A stretch of DNA of 64,000 bases from Tubulanus polymorphus (GCF_964204645.1 NC_134033.1:663631-727630), one strand, 5' to 3'; counted from the stretch's first letter, positions 1 through 10,922 are shown. A program made the numbers and translations. The notes: generated by a model from the sequence alone, not told the origin.

Positions 1-119
1 ATCGTCAGTTTGTCTATAAAAACAGCAGGAGCAAATCATATGATAAAACCTTTCGCAGTAGAAAACCTTTATAAAACTGAACATTATAAAACAATGAAAA
101 GAATCGATGTTGAACTCAC

Positions 120-217
120 CTTCAAATGGGATATTTCAATCTATCCCTGGTTTTACCCTAAGCTTTCAAACTTAGCTGTATGAACTGTTTGGCACATTGT
201 CCAGAGAGGTTTATATA
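120..217 (-). promoter_or_regulatory. Promoter and 5' UTR exon of a cluster gene off the left edge
   Basis: On the minus strand a TATATAAA box lies at 210-217. The start is expected near 181-187, and a non-coding exon ends at 120 before a GTGAGT donor. The exon carries the two hairpins described for the other copies. The coding exons of this gene lie left of the window. Confidence 0.8.
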
Positions 218-762
218 GTAAATATACACATCTTAAATCTTACATAACGAGTCAGTTTTCGTCGGCAACTTGTCAACTCTTAATTTAGTTCGATGGTTTT
301 TTATTCCGAGGACTGCGAAGAGAATTCCGAAGTCTCTATAGATTTCTCTGTTAGCTTTAACTTGTCTTAAAAATTTGATAAATTGCCGAGAAACGTGAGT
401 CTGACGTGACACATCTTCTGAATACATTCAAGATTTGCTCGGGCACTACGAATGTATATAAAATCGTTATCTTTATTCCAAAGAGAAGAAAAGATGCGAA
501 ACCGTCCTAGCAACGACACAAACACTGTAAAATAGTTATCAGAAAATAGAAATAAGAAGATTGGCAATGAATTATAGCCTCCTTTTCTTTATATCGTGTA
601 CGTAGACGTAGATCATTTCCCGACTATAACCAGTTCTACGTTTGTGTCACGAAGAACTTTTGTTTTCACGTTTTGAATAAATAATGCAATATCCTTTTGA
701 CACACCAGAATAGATAATAGAAAGTTGGCACAAACGAATCATAATCAGTGATTATTACTTGA

Positions 763-768
763 TTTATT
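763..768 (-). terminator. Poly(A) signal of copy 1
   Basis: AATAAA on the minus strand, about 87 nt after the stop. It sits in a 3' end block (GTGTCTTCC then GAAATAGAATAAA) that has recognisable counterparts behind every gene of the cluster: 2104-2109, 3166-3171, 4587-4592, 6364-6369, 9072-9077 and 13262-13267. Confidence 0.7.
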
Positions 769-854
769 CTATTTCACACGAAAGGAAGACACAAGATTTA
801 TATTATGCAATTTGAGATTTCCATTTGCTACATTTTTTTTTCTTTCCATCAATT

Positions 855-1331
855 TTATTTCCGCCCAAAGCCGTAAGCCGCGTCATCAGCTGGTCCATAT
901 TGATCAGTAACGATGATCGTATCACCGTTTGCCAGATCGATGACATCAGAATTTCCCTTACGATAACGATCAACGATTTTCTCGCCTTCCAAATCAGCTT
1001 CTAAAGTGCCCGGTTTTGGTTTTGGTCGTCCGTAATTTGGTCGTCTGCGTGGATGACGACGAACTCCATAACCTCCATGGTATCTTCCTATATAACCTCC
1101 GTGACCTCTTCCTCTATATCCTCCACCTCCAACATAACGTCCACTATAACCTCCCAAATTATATCCTCCTGCATGAATTCCTGGTCCAGTTTCATAATTC
1201 TGTGCTTGAACTTAAATATAAGAATATTTCAATGAAATTCCATGAACTTGTTTTAACAGTGATTATGATTTCTGTGGAGACTTACCGAAGGCGACACTGG
1301 CCAACGCAACCACTACCAATATTATATTCAT
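855..1331 (-). CDS. Small secreted Gly/Tyr-rich protein, copy 1 (133 aa)
   Basis: The coding sequence joins 1286-1331 and 855-1210 on the minus strand. The first coding exon is 46 nt and ends in phase 1 at a GTAAGT donor. The acceptor TTTAAG is chosen because only it keeps the frame in copy 3. The signal peptide reads MNIILVVVALASVAFGVQA, then Q. The mature chain is a short Gly/Tyr/Arg region with YSGRYVG and YIGRYHG, a basic stretch (RRHPRRRPNYGRPKPKP), then the family block from GTLEADLEGEK through RKGNSDVIDLANGD to DQYGPADD. It lacks the long silk-like and acidic parts of the right-hand genes. A poly(A) signal AATAAA is at 763-768. The role is unknown; the composition suggests an extracellular structural protein. 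Confidence 0.88.
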
Positions 1332-1460
1332 AGCTTCTTTAATCGTCAGTTTGTCTATAAAAACCAAAGGAGCAAATCATATGATAAAACCTTTCGCGGT
1401 AGAAAACCTTTATAAAACTGAACATTATAAAACAATGAAAAGAATCGATGTTGAACTCAC

Positions 1461-1558
1461 CTTCAGTTGGGATATTTCAATCTATCCCTGGTTTTACCCT
1501 AAGCTTTCAAACTTAGCTGTATGAACTGTTTGGCACATTGTCCAGAGAGGTTTATATA
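1461..1558 (-). promoter_or_regulatory. TATA promoter and hairpin-bearing 5' UTR exon of copy 1
   Basis: The TATA box TATATAAA is at 1551-1558. The likely start is near 1522-1527. The non-coding exon ends at 1461 before GTGAGT. In the RNA, CUAAG/CUUAG (1499-1516) and GGGAUA/UAUCCC (1469-1488) can each close a loop of 8 nt; the loops read UUUGAAAG and GAUUGAAA. A further block conserved between copies lies upstream at about 1601-1690. Confidence 0.8.
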
Positions 1559-2195
1559 GTAAATATACACATCTTAAATCTTACATAACGAGTCAGTTTT
1601 CGTCGGCAACTTGTCAACTCTTAATTTAGTTCGATGGTTTTTTATTCCGAGGACTGCGAAGAGAATTCCGAAGTCTCTATAGATTTCTCTGTTAGCTTTA
1701 ACTTGTCTTAAAAATTTGATAAATTGCCGAGAAACGTGAGTCTGACGTGACACATCTTCTGAATACATTCAAGATTTGTTCGGGCACTACGAATGTATAT
1801 AAAATCGTTATCTTTATTCCAAAGAGAAGAAAAGATACGAAACCGTCCTAGCAACGACACAAACACTGTAAAATAGTTATCAGAAAATAGAAATAAGAAG
1901 ATTGGCAATGAGTTATAGCCTCCTTTTCTTTATATCGTGTACGTAGACGTAGATCATTTCCCGACTATAACCAGTTCTACGTTTGTGTCACGAAGAACTT
2001 TTGTTTTCACGTTTTGAATAAATAATGCAATATCCTTTTGACACACTAGAATAGATAATAGAAAGTTGGCACAAACGAATCATAATCAGTGATTATTACT
2101 TGATTTATTCTATTTCACACGAAAGGAAGACACAAGATTTATATTATGCAATTTGAGATTTCCATTTGCTACATTTTTTTTTCTTTCTATCAATT

Positions 2196-2663
2196 TTATT
2201 TCCGCCCAAAGCCGTAAGCCGCGTCATCAGCTGGTCCATATTGGTCAGTAACGATGATCGTATCACCGTTTGCCAGATCGATGACATCAGAATTTCCCTT
2301 ACGATAACGATCAACGATTTTCTCGCCTTCCAAATCAGCTTCTAAAGTGCCCGGTTTTGGTTTTGGTCGTCCGTAATTTGGTCGTCTGCGTGGAAGGCGA
2401 CGAACTCCATGGTATCTTCCTATATAACCTCCGTGACCTGTTCCTCTATATCCTCTACCTCCAACATAACGTCCACTATAACCTCCCAAATTATATCCTC
2501 CTGCATGAATTCCTGGTCCAGTTTCATAATTCTGTGCTTGAACTTAAATATAAGAATATTTCAATGAAATTCCATGAACTTGTTTTAACAGTGATTATGA
2601 TTTCTGTGGAGACTTACCGAAGGCGACACCGGCCAACACAACCACTACCAATATTATATTCAT
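2196..2663 (-). CDS. Small secreted Gly/Tyr-rich protein, copy 2 (130 aa)
   Basis: Exons 2618-2663 and 2196-2542 on the minus strand. It is nearly identical to copy 1, with an in-frame loss of three residues in the Gly/Tyr part (RYHGGYGVRR becomes RYHGVRR) and a few substitutions, including a valine and a glycine in the signal peptide. The signal peptide, basic stretch and RKGNSDVIDLANGD block are intact. The spacer is also duplicated, so this is a recent tandem copy and should be expressed like copy 1 (inference). Confidence 0.88.
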
Positions 2664-2792
2664 AGCTTCTTTAATCGTCAGTTTGTCTATAAAAACGGAA
2701 GGAGCAAATTATATGATAAAACCTTTCGCGGTAGAAAACCTTTATAAAACTGAACATTATAAAACAATGAAAAGAATCGATGTTGAACTCAC

Positions 2793-2890
2793 CTTCAAAT
2801 GGGATATTTCAATCTATCCCTGGTTCTACCCTAAGCTTTCACACTTAGCTGCATGAACTGTTTGGCACACTGTCCAGGGAGGTTTATAAA
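2793..2890 (-). promoter_or_regulatory. Promoter and 5' UTR exon of copy 2
   Basis: A TATA-like TTTATAAA at 2883-2890 replaces TATATAAA. The donor GTGAGT follows the exon edge at 2793. The upper hairpin loop has changed to UGUGAAAG while its CUAAG/CUUAG stem is intact. The second hairpin is unchanged. Confidence 0.75.
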
Positions 2891-3267
2891 GTCAACGTAT
2901 GGATCTTAAATCTTACGTAACGAGTCAGTTTTCGTCGACAACTTGTCAACTCTTAATTTAGTTCGATGGTTGTTTATTCCGAGGACCGCGAAGAGAATTC
3001 CGAAGTCTCTATAGATTTCTCGATAAAACCGACAAAACATGCATCTCATTAATGGAACATCACCTTTTAAACATTGCAATAGAATGATAGAAAAGTATAA
3101 TAAAAAGATCCATGTAAAAAGTGAACTAGATAAACTTTGATTGATCGTGAAAATGATCGAGTAACTTTATTCCACGTGAAAGGAGGACACAAATCAGATA
3201 GTCCCATTCTACCACCCACAGGTACTGAAGGTACATATCAGTTTTGTTTTTCTTTTCATTATGAATA

Positions 3268-3726
3268 TCATTTTCCCCTTCCATAAACCGCGGAATCGGC
3301 TCGACCATATTGGTCGGTAACGAAGATCGTATCACCGTTTGCCAGATCGATGACATCAGAATTTCCCTTACGATAACGATCAACGATTTTCTCGCCTTCC
3401 AAATCAGCTTCTAAAGTGCCCGGTTTTGGTCGTCCGTAATTTGGTCGTCTGCGTGGAAGGCGACGAACTCCAAGGTATCTTCCTATATAACCTCCGTGAC
3501 CTCTTCCTCTATATCCTCCACCTCCAACATAACGTCCACTATAACCTCCCAAATTATATCCTCCTGCATGAATTCCTGGTCCAGTTTCATACTGCTGTGC
3601 CTGAACTTAAATATAAGAATATTTCAAAGAAATTCCATGAACTTGTTTTAACAGTGATTATGATTTCTGCTGATGCTTACCCAAGGCGACACTGGCCAAC
3701 GCAACCACTACCAATATTATATTCAT
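3268..3726 (-). CDS. Small secreted Gly/Tyr-rich protein, copy 3 (127 aa)
   Basis: Exons 3681-3726 and 3268-3605 on the minus strand. The frame here fixes the family acceptor: only TTTAAG before 3605 gives an open junction, reading VQAQQYETG. The signal region ends in VALG rather than VAFG. The C-terminus differs (DQYGRADSAVYGRGK). The downstream spacer is about 270 bp shorter than in copies 1 and 2. Otherwise it has the same parts: Gly/Tyr stretch, basic RRLPRRRP and the RKGNSDVIDLANGD block. Confidence 0.87.
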
Positions 3727-3855
3727 AGCTTCTTTAATCGTCAGTTTGTCTATAAAAACCGAAGGAGCAAATTATATGATAAAACCTTTCGCGGTAGAAA
3801 ACCTTTATAAAACTGAACATTATAAAACAATGAAAAGAATCGATGTTGAACTTAC

Positions 3856-3953
3856 CTTTAGTTGGGATATTTCAATCTATCCCTGGTTCTACCCTAAGCT
3901 TTCAAACTTAGCTGTATGAACTGTTTGGTACATTGTCCAGAGAGGTTTATATA
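3856..3953 (-). promoter_or_regulatory. Promoter and 5' UTR exon of copy 3
   Basis: The TATA box is at 3946-3953 and the donor is GTAAGT next to 3856. Both hairpins are intact, and the spacing from TATA box to donor is again 98 bp. Confidence 0.75.
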
Positions 3954-4658
3954 GTAAATATACACATCTTAAATCTTACATAACGAGTCAGTTTTCGTCG
4001 GCAACTTGTCGACTCTTAATTTAGTTCGATGGTTGTTTATTCCGAGGACTGCGAAGAGAATTCCGAAGTCTCTATAGATTTCTCGATAAAACCGACAAAA
4101 ACAGGCTTCTCATATGAAACACCACTTTTCAACACAGGAATTATATTTGAAACAGTTGTTCACGTGGTACAGATGTCTCAGTCAGTTGAATTGAAAACTA
4201 AAAACCTTTTTTCGGATATTTTTTCAGATTCTGGAACATGTAGGAAGTAAAACACAAGTTAGCTTTAACTTGTCTTCAAAATTTGATAAATTGCCGAGAA
4301 ACGTGAGTCTGACGTGACACATCTTCAGAATACATGCAAGACTTGTTCGGGCACTACGAAAATCAGAAAATAGAAATAAGAAGATTGGCAATGAATTATA
4401 GCCTCCTTTTCTTTATATCGTGTACGTAGACGTAGACCATTTCCCGACTATAACCAGTTCTCCGTTTGTGCCACGAAGAACTTCTGTTTTGACGTTTTGA
4501 AAAAATAATGCAATATCCTTTTGACATACCAGAATAGATAATAGAAAGTTGGCACAAACGAATCATAATCAGGGATTATTACTTGATTTATTTCATTTCA
4601 CACGAAAGGAAGACACAAGATTTATTGAAGATTCAAGTTTTTCTTTTCTTTATTAACT

Positions 4659-5194
4659 TTATTTTCCACCACCGAATCCAACATAAGCCGTATCATCAGC
4701 TGGTCCATATTGGTCTGTAACGATGATCGTATCACCGTTTGCCAGATCGATGACATCAGAATTTCCCTTACGATAACGATCAACGATTTTCTCGCCTTCT
4801 AAATCAGCTTCTAAAGTGCCCGGTTTTGGTCGTCCGTAACTTGGTCGTCTGCGTGGACGTCGACGAACTGGTCTGTATCCACCACCAGCACTTACTCCAT
4901 AACCTCCATGGTATATTCCTCTATAAACTCCGTGACCTCTTCCTCTGTATCCTCTACCTCCAACATAACGTCCACTATAACCTCCCAAATGATATTCTCC
5001 TGCATTTATCCCTGGTCCGTTTCCATACTCCTGAGCTTAAAATCGAAACAAAACAGGTAAGAAACACGAAAGCCAAACTGCATGTATATCACGTCATCAT
5101 TAGTGATGATGCTGTTATGTGAAGATTGTGATTTCTGTGTAGACCTACCGAAGGCGACACTGGCCAAAGCAACCACTACCAATATTATATTCAT
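4659..5194 (-). CDS. Small secreted Gly/Tyr-rich protein, copy 4 (140 aa)
   Basis: Exons 5149-5194 and 4659-5035 on the minus strand. The acceptor TTTTAAG gives the junction AFA-QEYGNGPG, so the signal peptide is two residues shorter than in copies 1-3. The Gly/Tyr region is longer and includes SAGGGYRPVRRRPRRRPSYG, which matches the basic linker of the long right-hand genes. The RKGNSDVIDLANGD block is intact, and the tail ends in TAYVGFGGGK. The copy is intermediate between the short left copies and the long right-hand ones. Confidence 0.87.
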
Positions 5195-5322
5195 AGCTTC
5201 TTTAATCGTCAGTTTGTCTATAAAAACCGAAATGAGTAAATTATGATACGAACTTTCATGGTAGAAAACATTTATAAAACTGAACTTCGTAAAACGATGA
5301 AAAGAATCAATGTTGAACTCAC

Positions 5323-5420
5323 CTTTAATTGGGATATTTCAATCTATCCCAGGTTCTACCCTAAGCTTTCAAACTTAGCTGCAAAAAATGTTTGTCACAT
5401 TGTCCAGGGAAGTTTATATA
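5323..5420 (-). promoter_or_regulatory. Promoter and 5' UTR exon of copy 4
   Basis: TATATAAA is at 5413-5420 and the donor GTGAGT is next to 5323. Both hairpin stems are intact. The family upstream block can still be recognised at about 5465-5550. Confidence 0.75.
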
Positions 5421-5554
5421 GTCAATGTATGGATCTTAAATCTAACGTAACTTGTCAGTTTTAGTTGGTAAATTGTCAACTCTTTATTTAGTACGATGGT
5501 TGTTTATTGCGAGCACTGCGATGGGACTCCTGAAGTCTCTATAGATTCATCCAT

Positions 5555-6345
5555 AAAACTGACAAAAACATGCCTCTCATATGTAACATCAGTTTTTAAA
5601 CATACTTACAGGATATTTTGAACAGCTGTTTGCGTTGTAAGTGTGACTGATTCAGTTGAATTAGAAAATAGAAAATCTTATTTTGGAAAGAATTGAGAGG
5701 GCGTGTAGTAGTAAATAGAAGTCAGACATCTAAGATTGCTTTATATGAAGAATAAAACATGTTTTAAAGGTGTGTAAAACATGGAATTCCGCTGTGTCCA
5801 CATAAAACCATGTCGACGTTCCTTTGACTGATACTGCTATCTCTCATGAAACGTTAAGAATCACAATATCCGTGACAAAGACTCGATGAGTAACAAATCC
5901 CACAATGTGTGAACGAATCTAACAAAGAAATAATTTCTTCCTCTTCTATTTTTTGCCAGTCATTTTAGACTAAAGAAGGGTGGTAGCAACCACTCGAAAT
6001 ATTTCTAATTTTTCAATAAACTTTTTAGATTCGTTTTCACAAATTTTTTTTCTCATGCTATCTTTTCATTCTTCGATGTAGTTCTGTGAACTGCTTCAAA
6101 TACTTCAGATGGAACTTTGAATCGATTAAATCTAGTCACTATGATTCAGATCACCAAGATATGAATGACAAGCGTGTAAATATGCCAAAAATCCACTTCG
6201 TTTCTTGGGCAATTTTTTTAGAACATCACCATTAGAAACAGCATGTAGAATATGTTTCGCCTTCTTTAATCGATGTATTTCCTTTGCTCTGTGGATCTTA
6301 CAAAGACATTAAATAACTATTCAACTGATTAAATCCATGTAACCG
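5555..6345. other. Intergenic spacer, no gene seen
   Basis: AT-rich DNA between the copy 4 promoter and the 3' end of the 370-aa gene. I see no supported coding region, RNA gene or mobile element. Confidence 0.6.
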
Positions 6346-6349
6346 AGCA

Positions 6350-6473
6350 AAACGTCAATCAATTTTATTTCATAACACGAAAAACGGACACAAAAATTTC
6401 ATCATCCATTATCAGATTCTTTATTCGTCAGTCACGATATTCAACATCAGTTACATTAGATTTACTTTTACTT
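6350..6473 (-). other. 3' terminal untranslated exon of the 370-aa gene
   Basis: The acceptor TCATTCCAG ends the intron just above 6473, and AATAAA is at 6364-6369. The sequence resembles the 3' exons of the next two genes around TAATGTAACTGATG and TGTGTCCG. The stop codon lies only about 19 nt upstream of the intron. Confidence 0.55.
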
Positions 6474-7053
6474 CTGGAATGACGGATTCAAGACTGCAAC
6501 AGATGATAGAGAGAGAATCGTGTTAGTCATTTTGTAATATTCGTCTTGAGTATAGTGAAGGCTGGTCAGAAACATGACATTTCTAAAGATAAAGTTGGGC
6601 TCTAGGTTAAACTATGCAATGGTCGCCATTAAAACTACCTACGACACAGTTACATAGCGGGGCGAGGTTGGACAATAGAAGTCACAAAGGGGCATTTTGA
6701 TGTCCGAAAAAGCGTACTCCCGGACTGAGGGACTAGTTTTGAAGAACTTGTCGAGTCTCAAAAGGACTGATGTCCAAAAAGGCCATGTTAAGCGTACTCC
6801 CGCTTTGAAAGGAACAAACTTCTTTTTTGACAATATGAAAAGGGGCACTCACTGGATCCACCCCTGTGTTTTATCAACAAAAACATCATCAACATGATAT
6901 CCTTGGAAATAAAGTTAGGCCTTAGGTAGATCTATGCAATGATCTCTATCTAAACTAACTATGATACAGTTACATACCATCAATTTATCCACGATGATAA
7001 TACAATTTAGATATATATATAATGATTAATTTACCGTTTATCGAAAATCCAGT

Positions 7054-8246
7054 TTATCCTGTCTCCTGGTCGACATATATCACACCGTCACCGTCATCTT
7101 CCTTATCGTCATCTTCATCAACATCATCATCGTCATCATCACCATCAGATCGCCCCATACCATAATACCCATCCTCTTCATAATAACCGTCCTCTTCATA
7201 ATATACCTCATCGACCTCGTATGTCTCCTGGTCGACGTAAGTCTCCTGGTCGACGTATGCCTCTTCGTCGACGTATGTCTCCTGGTCGACATATGTCTCC
7301 TGGTCGACATAAGCTGGACCATACGCATCTTCTACGACGATTGTATCACCGTTTGCCAGATCGATGACATCAGAATTTCCCTTACGATAACGTTTAATGA
7401 TTTTCTGGCCTTCCAAATCAGCTTCTAAAGTGCCTGGTTTTGGTTTTGGTCGTCCGTAACTTGGTCGTCTGCGTGGACGACGACGAATTGGTCTGTAGCC
7501 ACCACCTCCTCCAACATGGCCACCTCCACCGCCACCTCCATAACCTCCTCCTCCAACATGGCCACCTCCACCGCCGCCTCCATAACCTCCTCCTCCAACA
7601 TGGCCACCTCCACCGCCGCCTCCATAACCTCCTCCTCCTACATGACCACCTCCTCCATGGCCTCCTCCTCCATAACCTCCACCTCCGACATGACCTCCAC
7701 CATGTCCTCCACCACCACCTCCTCCGTAACCTCCACCATGACCTCTGTGCCCTCCGTGGCTTCCATGACCTCCTGCTATTCCAACGTATCCCCCACCTGG
7801 AGCTGGTCGATCATGACCTCCTCCACCACCGCCATAGCCTCCTACATGTCCTCCATGACCATGACCTCCTGAAGGACCTGGGCCATAACCACCTGGTCCT
7901 GACGGGCCTGGGCCATAATCTCCTGGTCCTGGGCCGTATCCACCTGGTCCCGCTGGGCCTGGGCCATGATCTCCTGGTCCTGCTGGGCCTGGACCATAAT
8001 CTCCTGGTCCTGCTGGGCCTGGTCCATAATCTCCTGGTCCTGCTGGACCTGGCCCATAACCACCCGGTCCTGGCCGATGATCAGCTGGTCCTGGCCCATG
8101 ATCAGCTGGTCCATACTGAGCTGAAAGTTGGAGATAGAAATGTATAAGATGCGGTAAATCAAGTAAATCAGTGTAATTAATGATTTCTGCAGAGACTTAC
8201 CGAAGGCGACACTGGCCAACGCAACCACTACCAATATTACATTCAT
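7054..8246 (-). CDS. Secreted silk-like GPGxY/Gly-His protein with acidic tail (370 aa)
   Basis: Exons 8201-8246 (signal start) and 7054-8120 on the minus strand; the acceptor is CTTTCAG. The signal peptide MNVILVVVALASVAFA is followed by QYGPADH. Residues about 18-100 are GPGPAGPGDY and GPGGY repeats, like spider-silk GPGGX motifs in composition. Residues about 100-225 are poly-Gly with regular HVGGGGYGG units. Then come the basic linker RPIRRRPRRRPSYGRPKPKP, the conserved block GTLEADLEGQK to GDTIVVEDAYG (about 240-285), repeats of TYVDQE, and a D/E-rich end. A 3' UTR intron (6474-7034, donor GTAAAT) leads to a terminal exon at about 6350-6473. The shape suggests an extracellular structural or adhesive protein; tyrosine could serve crosslinking and the acidic tail metal binding (inference). 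Confidence 0.86.
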
Positions 8247-8376
8247 AGCTTTTTGGCGTCTTTACAACCTCCTGAACAAAAAACAGACAATAGTAAACAT
8301 TCAGTAGTTACAAAGCAATAGCTTTACTTTTAATGTGGCTTTGTGAAGTAAATGCAAAGAAATTCGTTTAGCTCAC

Positions 8377-8474
8377 CTCGAATTGGGATATTTCAATCTA
8401 TCCCTGGTTCTACCCTAAGTTTTCAAACTTAGCTGCATAAACTGTTTAGCGTATCGTCCAGACTGGTTTATATA
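8377..8474 (-). promoter_or_regulatory. Promoter and 5' UTR exon of the 370-aa gene
   Basis: TATATAAA is at 8467-8474 and the donor GTGAGC is next to 8377. Both hairpins are preserved although the flanking intron has diverged fully from the left copies. The conserved upstream block lies at about 8525-8625. Confidence 0.78.
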
Positions 8475-9348
8475 GGCGTCCCTTACGTCAGACTCCAGCT
8501 TTCATTTTATGCAAAAGCAATATTTCTGTCGGCTATTTGTCAACTTTGATGGCATTCAGTTTGGTTCAATTGCTACATTTCGTCGAGGACCGCGAAGGGA
8601 ACTCCAAATTCTATACGAATTGCTCAATAAAATCGTTAATAAAATGCGTCTCGTGTCGAGCGTCGTTTCTTACAAATGTTCTATGGACATTTAAAACACT
8701 TGTTGGTTCGTGTTCTAGTGGTACAGGTGTTATATACTGACGAATTAAAAACTGATATAATGGAATCTTTTTAAAGGAATGCATTAAGAGTTTTTTTCGT
8801 ATCGTTACGTAAGTTTTAGCACAATAAATTACCAATTAGTATTACAATCAGTCGGAATGCTATAGAATATTCTAGCCTTTTGCAGAAATACCATCTATCA
8901 ATTGATTGATTCATATTCTATATAATACCAACTGAGACTCCTCCCAAAGACATTACGTACGAATCTGCATCATTGAGATTGAAAGGGCGTCCATCTTCTA
9001 GAATTTCGAGCAAAACATTAAGCAAACGTAAAACTAAACTTTCCATGTAACTGAGCACATCATTATTCAACTTTATTTCAAACAAAATATTCGTGAATTT
9101 CAGATCTATGTCACCAGTTACATTTGGATTTCCCTTTATCTCTCGGCTGTTTTGAGGATGACGGCTGCGGAACTGGAATAAAAAAGAACAAAGAAAAGAA
9201 AGCTGTTAATCATTTCTTTCATCTAAGCTCATCTAGGTAAAGGACAAGAACATATCACATCAGAAAAAAAAAGATTTCGGCAATAGCGCAATGATCTTGT
9301 GAATTCAATGGACTCGAATCAGTGAAATAATCATCTTACCGTCTAAAC

Positions 9349-10780
9349 CTACTCATCGGCATCGGCATCGGCATCTGCATCATCGGCATCTGCAGCATCG
9401 TCAGTAGCGGCATCATCATCGGCATCATCTGCATCAGCATCATCAGCATCATCTTCCACATCAGCGGATCGACCTATACCCGATGTAGTACCGTAAGTTA
9501 CTTCCTCGTAAACCTCTGCTTCGTAGCTTCCTTCATCGTCATAGTCTCCAACATCGGCACGACCCTGAGCTTCACCGTAACTTTCTGCCTCGTAAATCGC
9601 CTCGGCGTAACTCGCTTCCTCGTAACTTTTTTCGTCCACGTAGTCTCCAACATCGGCACGGCCCTGAGCCGCTGCTGCCGCTGCTGCCGCCGCCGCAGCT
9701 GCCTGCTCTTCCTCGTATTCTGCCTTTTCGTAATCTTCTTCGGTATCGTACTCTTCAACATCGGCACGTCCAGCGACCTCTTCAGGGACCTCATAATTAT
9801 CATTGTCATCATCATCACCCTCTCCATAGGCGTCCTTTATGACAACCTTTCCACCGTCATCCAGATCCAGTATTTCATCATCTCCCTTACGGTCCTTTTT
9901 AACTACTTTCTTGCCTTTCAATCCTCTTTTTAATTGAGCTTTACTTGGTCTTGGATGTCCGTGAATTGGTGGTCTGTGAAGAATTGGTCCGTATCCAAAG
10001 CCTCCTCCTCCACCACCGCCTCCATAACCTCCTCCTACGAAATGACCTACACCATGTCCTCCTCCATAACCTTCTCCACCACCTCCTCCATAACCTCCTC
10101 CGCCTCCTCCTCCATAACCTCCTCCACCACCGCCTGCGAAATGACCTACACCATGTCCTCCTCCATAACCTTCTCCACCACCTCCTCCATAACCTCCTCC
10201 GCCTCCTCCTCCATAACCTCCTCCGCCGCCTCCTCCATAACCTCCTCCGTGACTCATATGACCTCCTCCATAACCTTCTCCGCCACCTCCTCCATAACCT
10301 CCTCCATAACCTCCTCCATGATCAAAATGACCTCCTCCATAACCTTCTCCGCCACCTCCTCCATAACCTCCTCCATGATCAAAATGACCTCCACCATGGC
10401 CCATATGGGCATCTGGTCCGTAACCTCCAGCTCCGTGATGGTCCATATGGTCCATATGCCCACCTGGTCCATATCCGCCATCTCCTAAGTGGCCCATGTG
10501 GTCATCTGGTCCGTAACCATGGTCCATATAGCCTCCTGGACCATCTCCTAAATGGCCTCCAGGTCCGTCCATATATCCTCCGCCATGGTCTGGACCTGGG
10601 CCATAAGGACCGTAGTCCATATCAGGACCACCATAACCTTGTGCTGAAAATCAAATAACGAAACGTAAGAAGTTCGTTAACGAAAAACATGTCATGTTAT
10701 TTTGATGATGATTATGATTTCTGCTGATGCTTACCCAAGGCGACACTGGCCAACGCAATTGCTACCAATATTATATTCAT
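9349..10780 (-). CDS. Secreted poly-Gly/Tyr/His protein with Ala run and Asp-rich tail (446 aa)
   Basis: Exons 10735-10780 and 9349-10643 on the minus strand. The signal peptide MNIILVAIALASVALA is followed by QGYGGPD. Residues about 24-100 carry GPGG, HMDH and GYGPD motifs. Residues about 100-235 are GGGYGGGGGEGYGGGH repeats with HF and HM. The family block is diverged: LKRGLKGKKVVKKDRKGDDE, then LDLDDGGKVVIKDAYGE (about 251-289). The tail is unique in the cluster: an alanine run, repeated GRADVGDY and SYEEASYAE units, and an A/D-rich end. A 3' UTR intron (9173-9339) leads to a terminal exon at about 9060-9172 with AATAAA at 9072-9077. It is the most diverged member, yet its promoter is standard for the family. 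Confidence 0.86.
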
Positions 10781-10922
10781 AGCTTCTTTTGTCGTCAGTT
10801 TGTCTATAAAACAAAAGCAAATAATATTTAAAACCTTTCATGGGTGAATACGTTCATACAACTAATAATTCATGCTGAACATTGTAAAACAATGGGGGGG
10901 GGGGGAATAATGAAGAACTCAC

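Larger units (their letters stand above)
1..5480. repeat. Tandem gene-sized duplications, left part of cluster
   Basis: Positions 1-1341 and 1342-2700 match almost base for base at an offset of 1341 bp, including intergenic DNA. Each unit holds one small secreted-protein gene with its promoter and spacer. The third and fourth units (about 2.7-5.4 kb) are more diverged, and the third has a shorter spacer. The window opens inside a unit, between the first splice donor and the coding exon of a gene lying to the left, so the array continues beyond the window. The near identity of the first units implies recent unequal crossing-over or gene conversion (inference). Confidence 0.93.

Noticed and set aside
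233-567. Paired minus-strand frames of about 65 codons at 233-567, repeated at 1574-1908
   Set aside because: They recur only because the spacer is duplicated. They lie upstream of the promoters, have no family match and are broken in copy 3.
7440-8147. Long plus-strand frames rich in Leu/His opposite the Gly-rich exons (also 9945-10658, 14240-14707)
   Set aside because: They are shadows of the Gly/Pro/Tyr codons on the minus strand. The minus strand has signal peptides, splice sites and family conservation; these have none.
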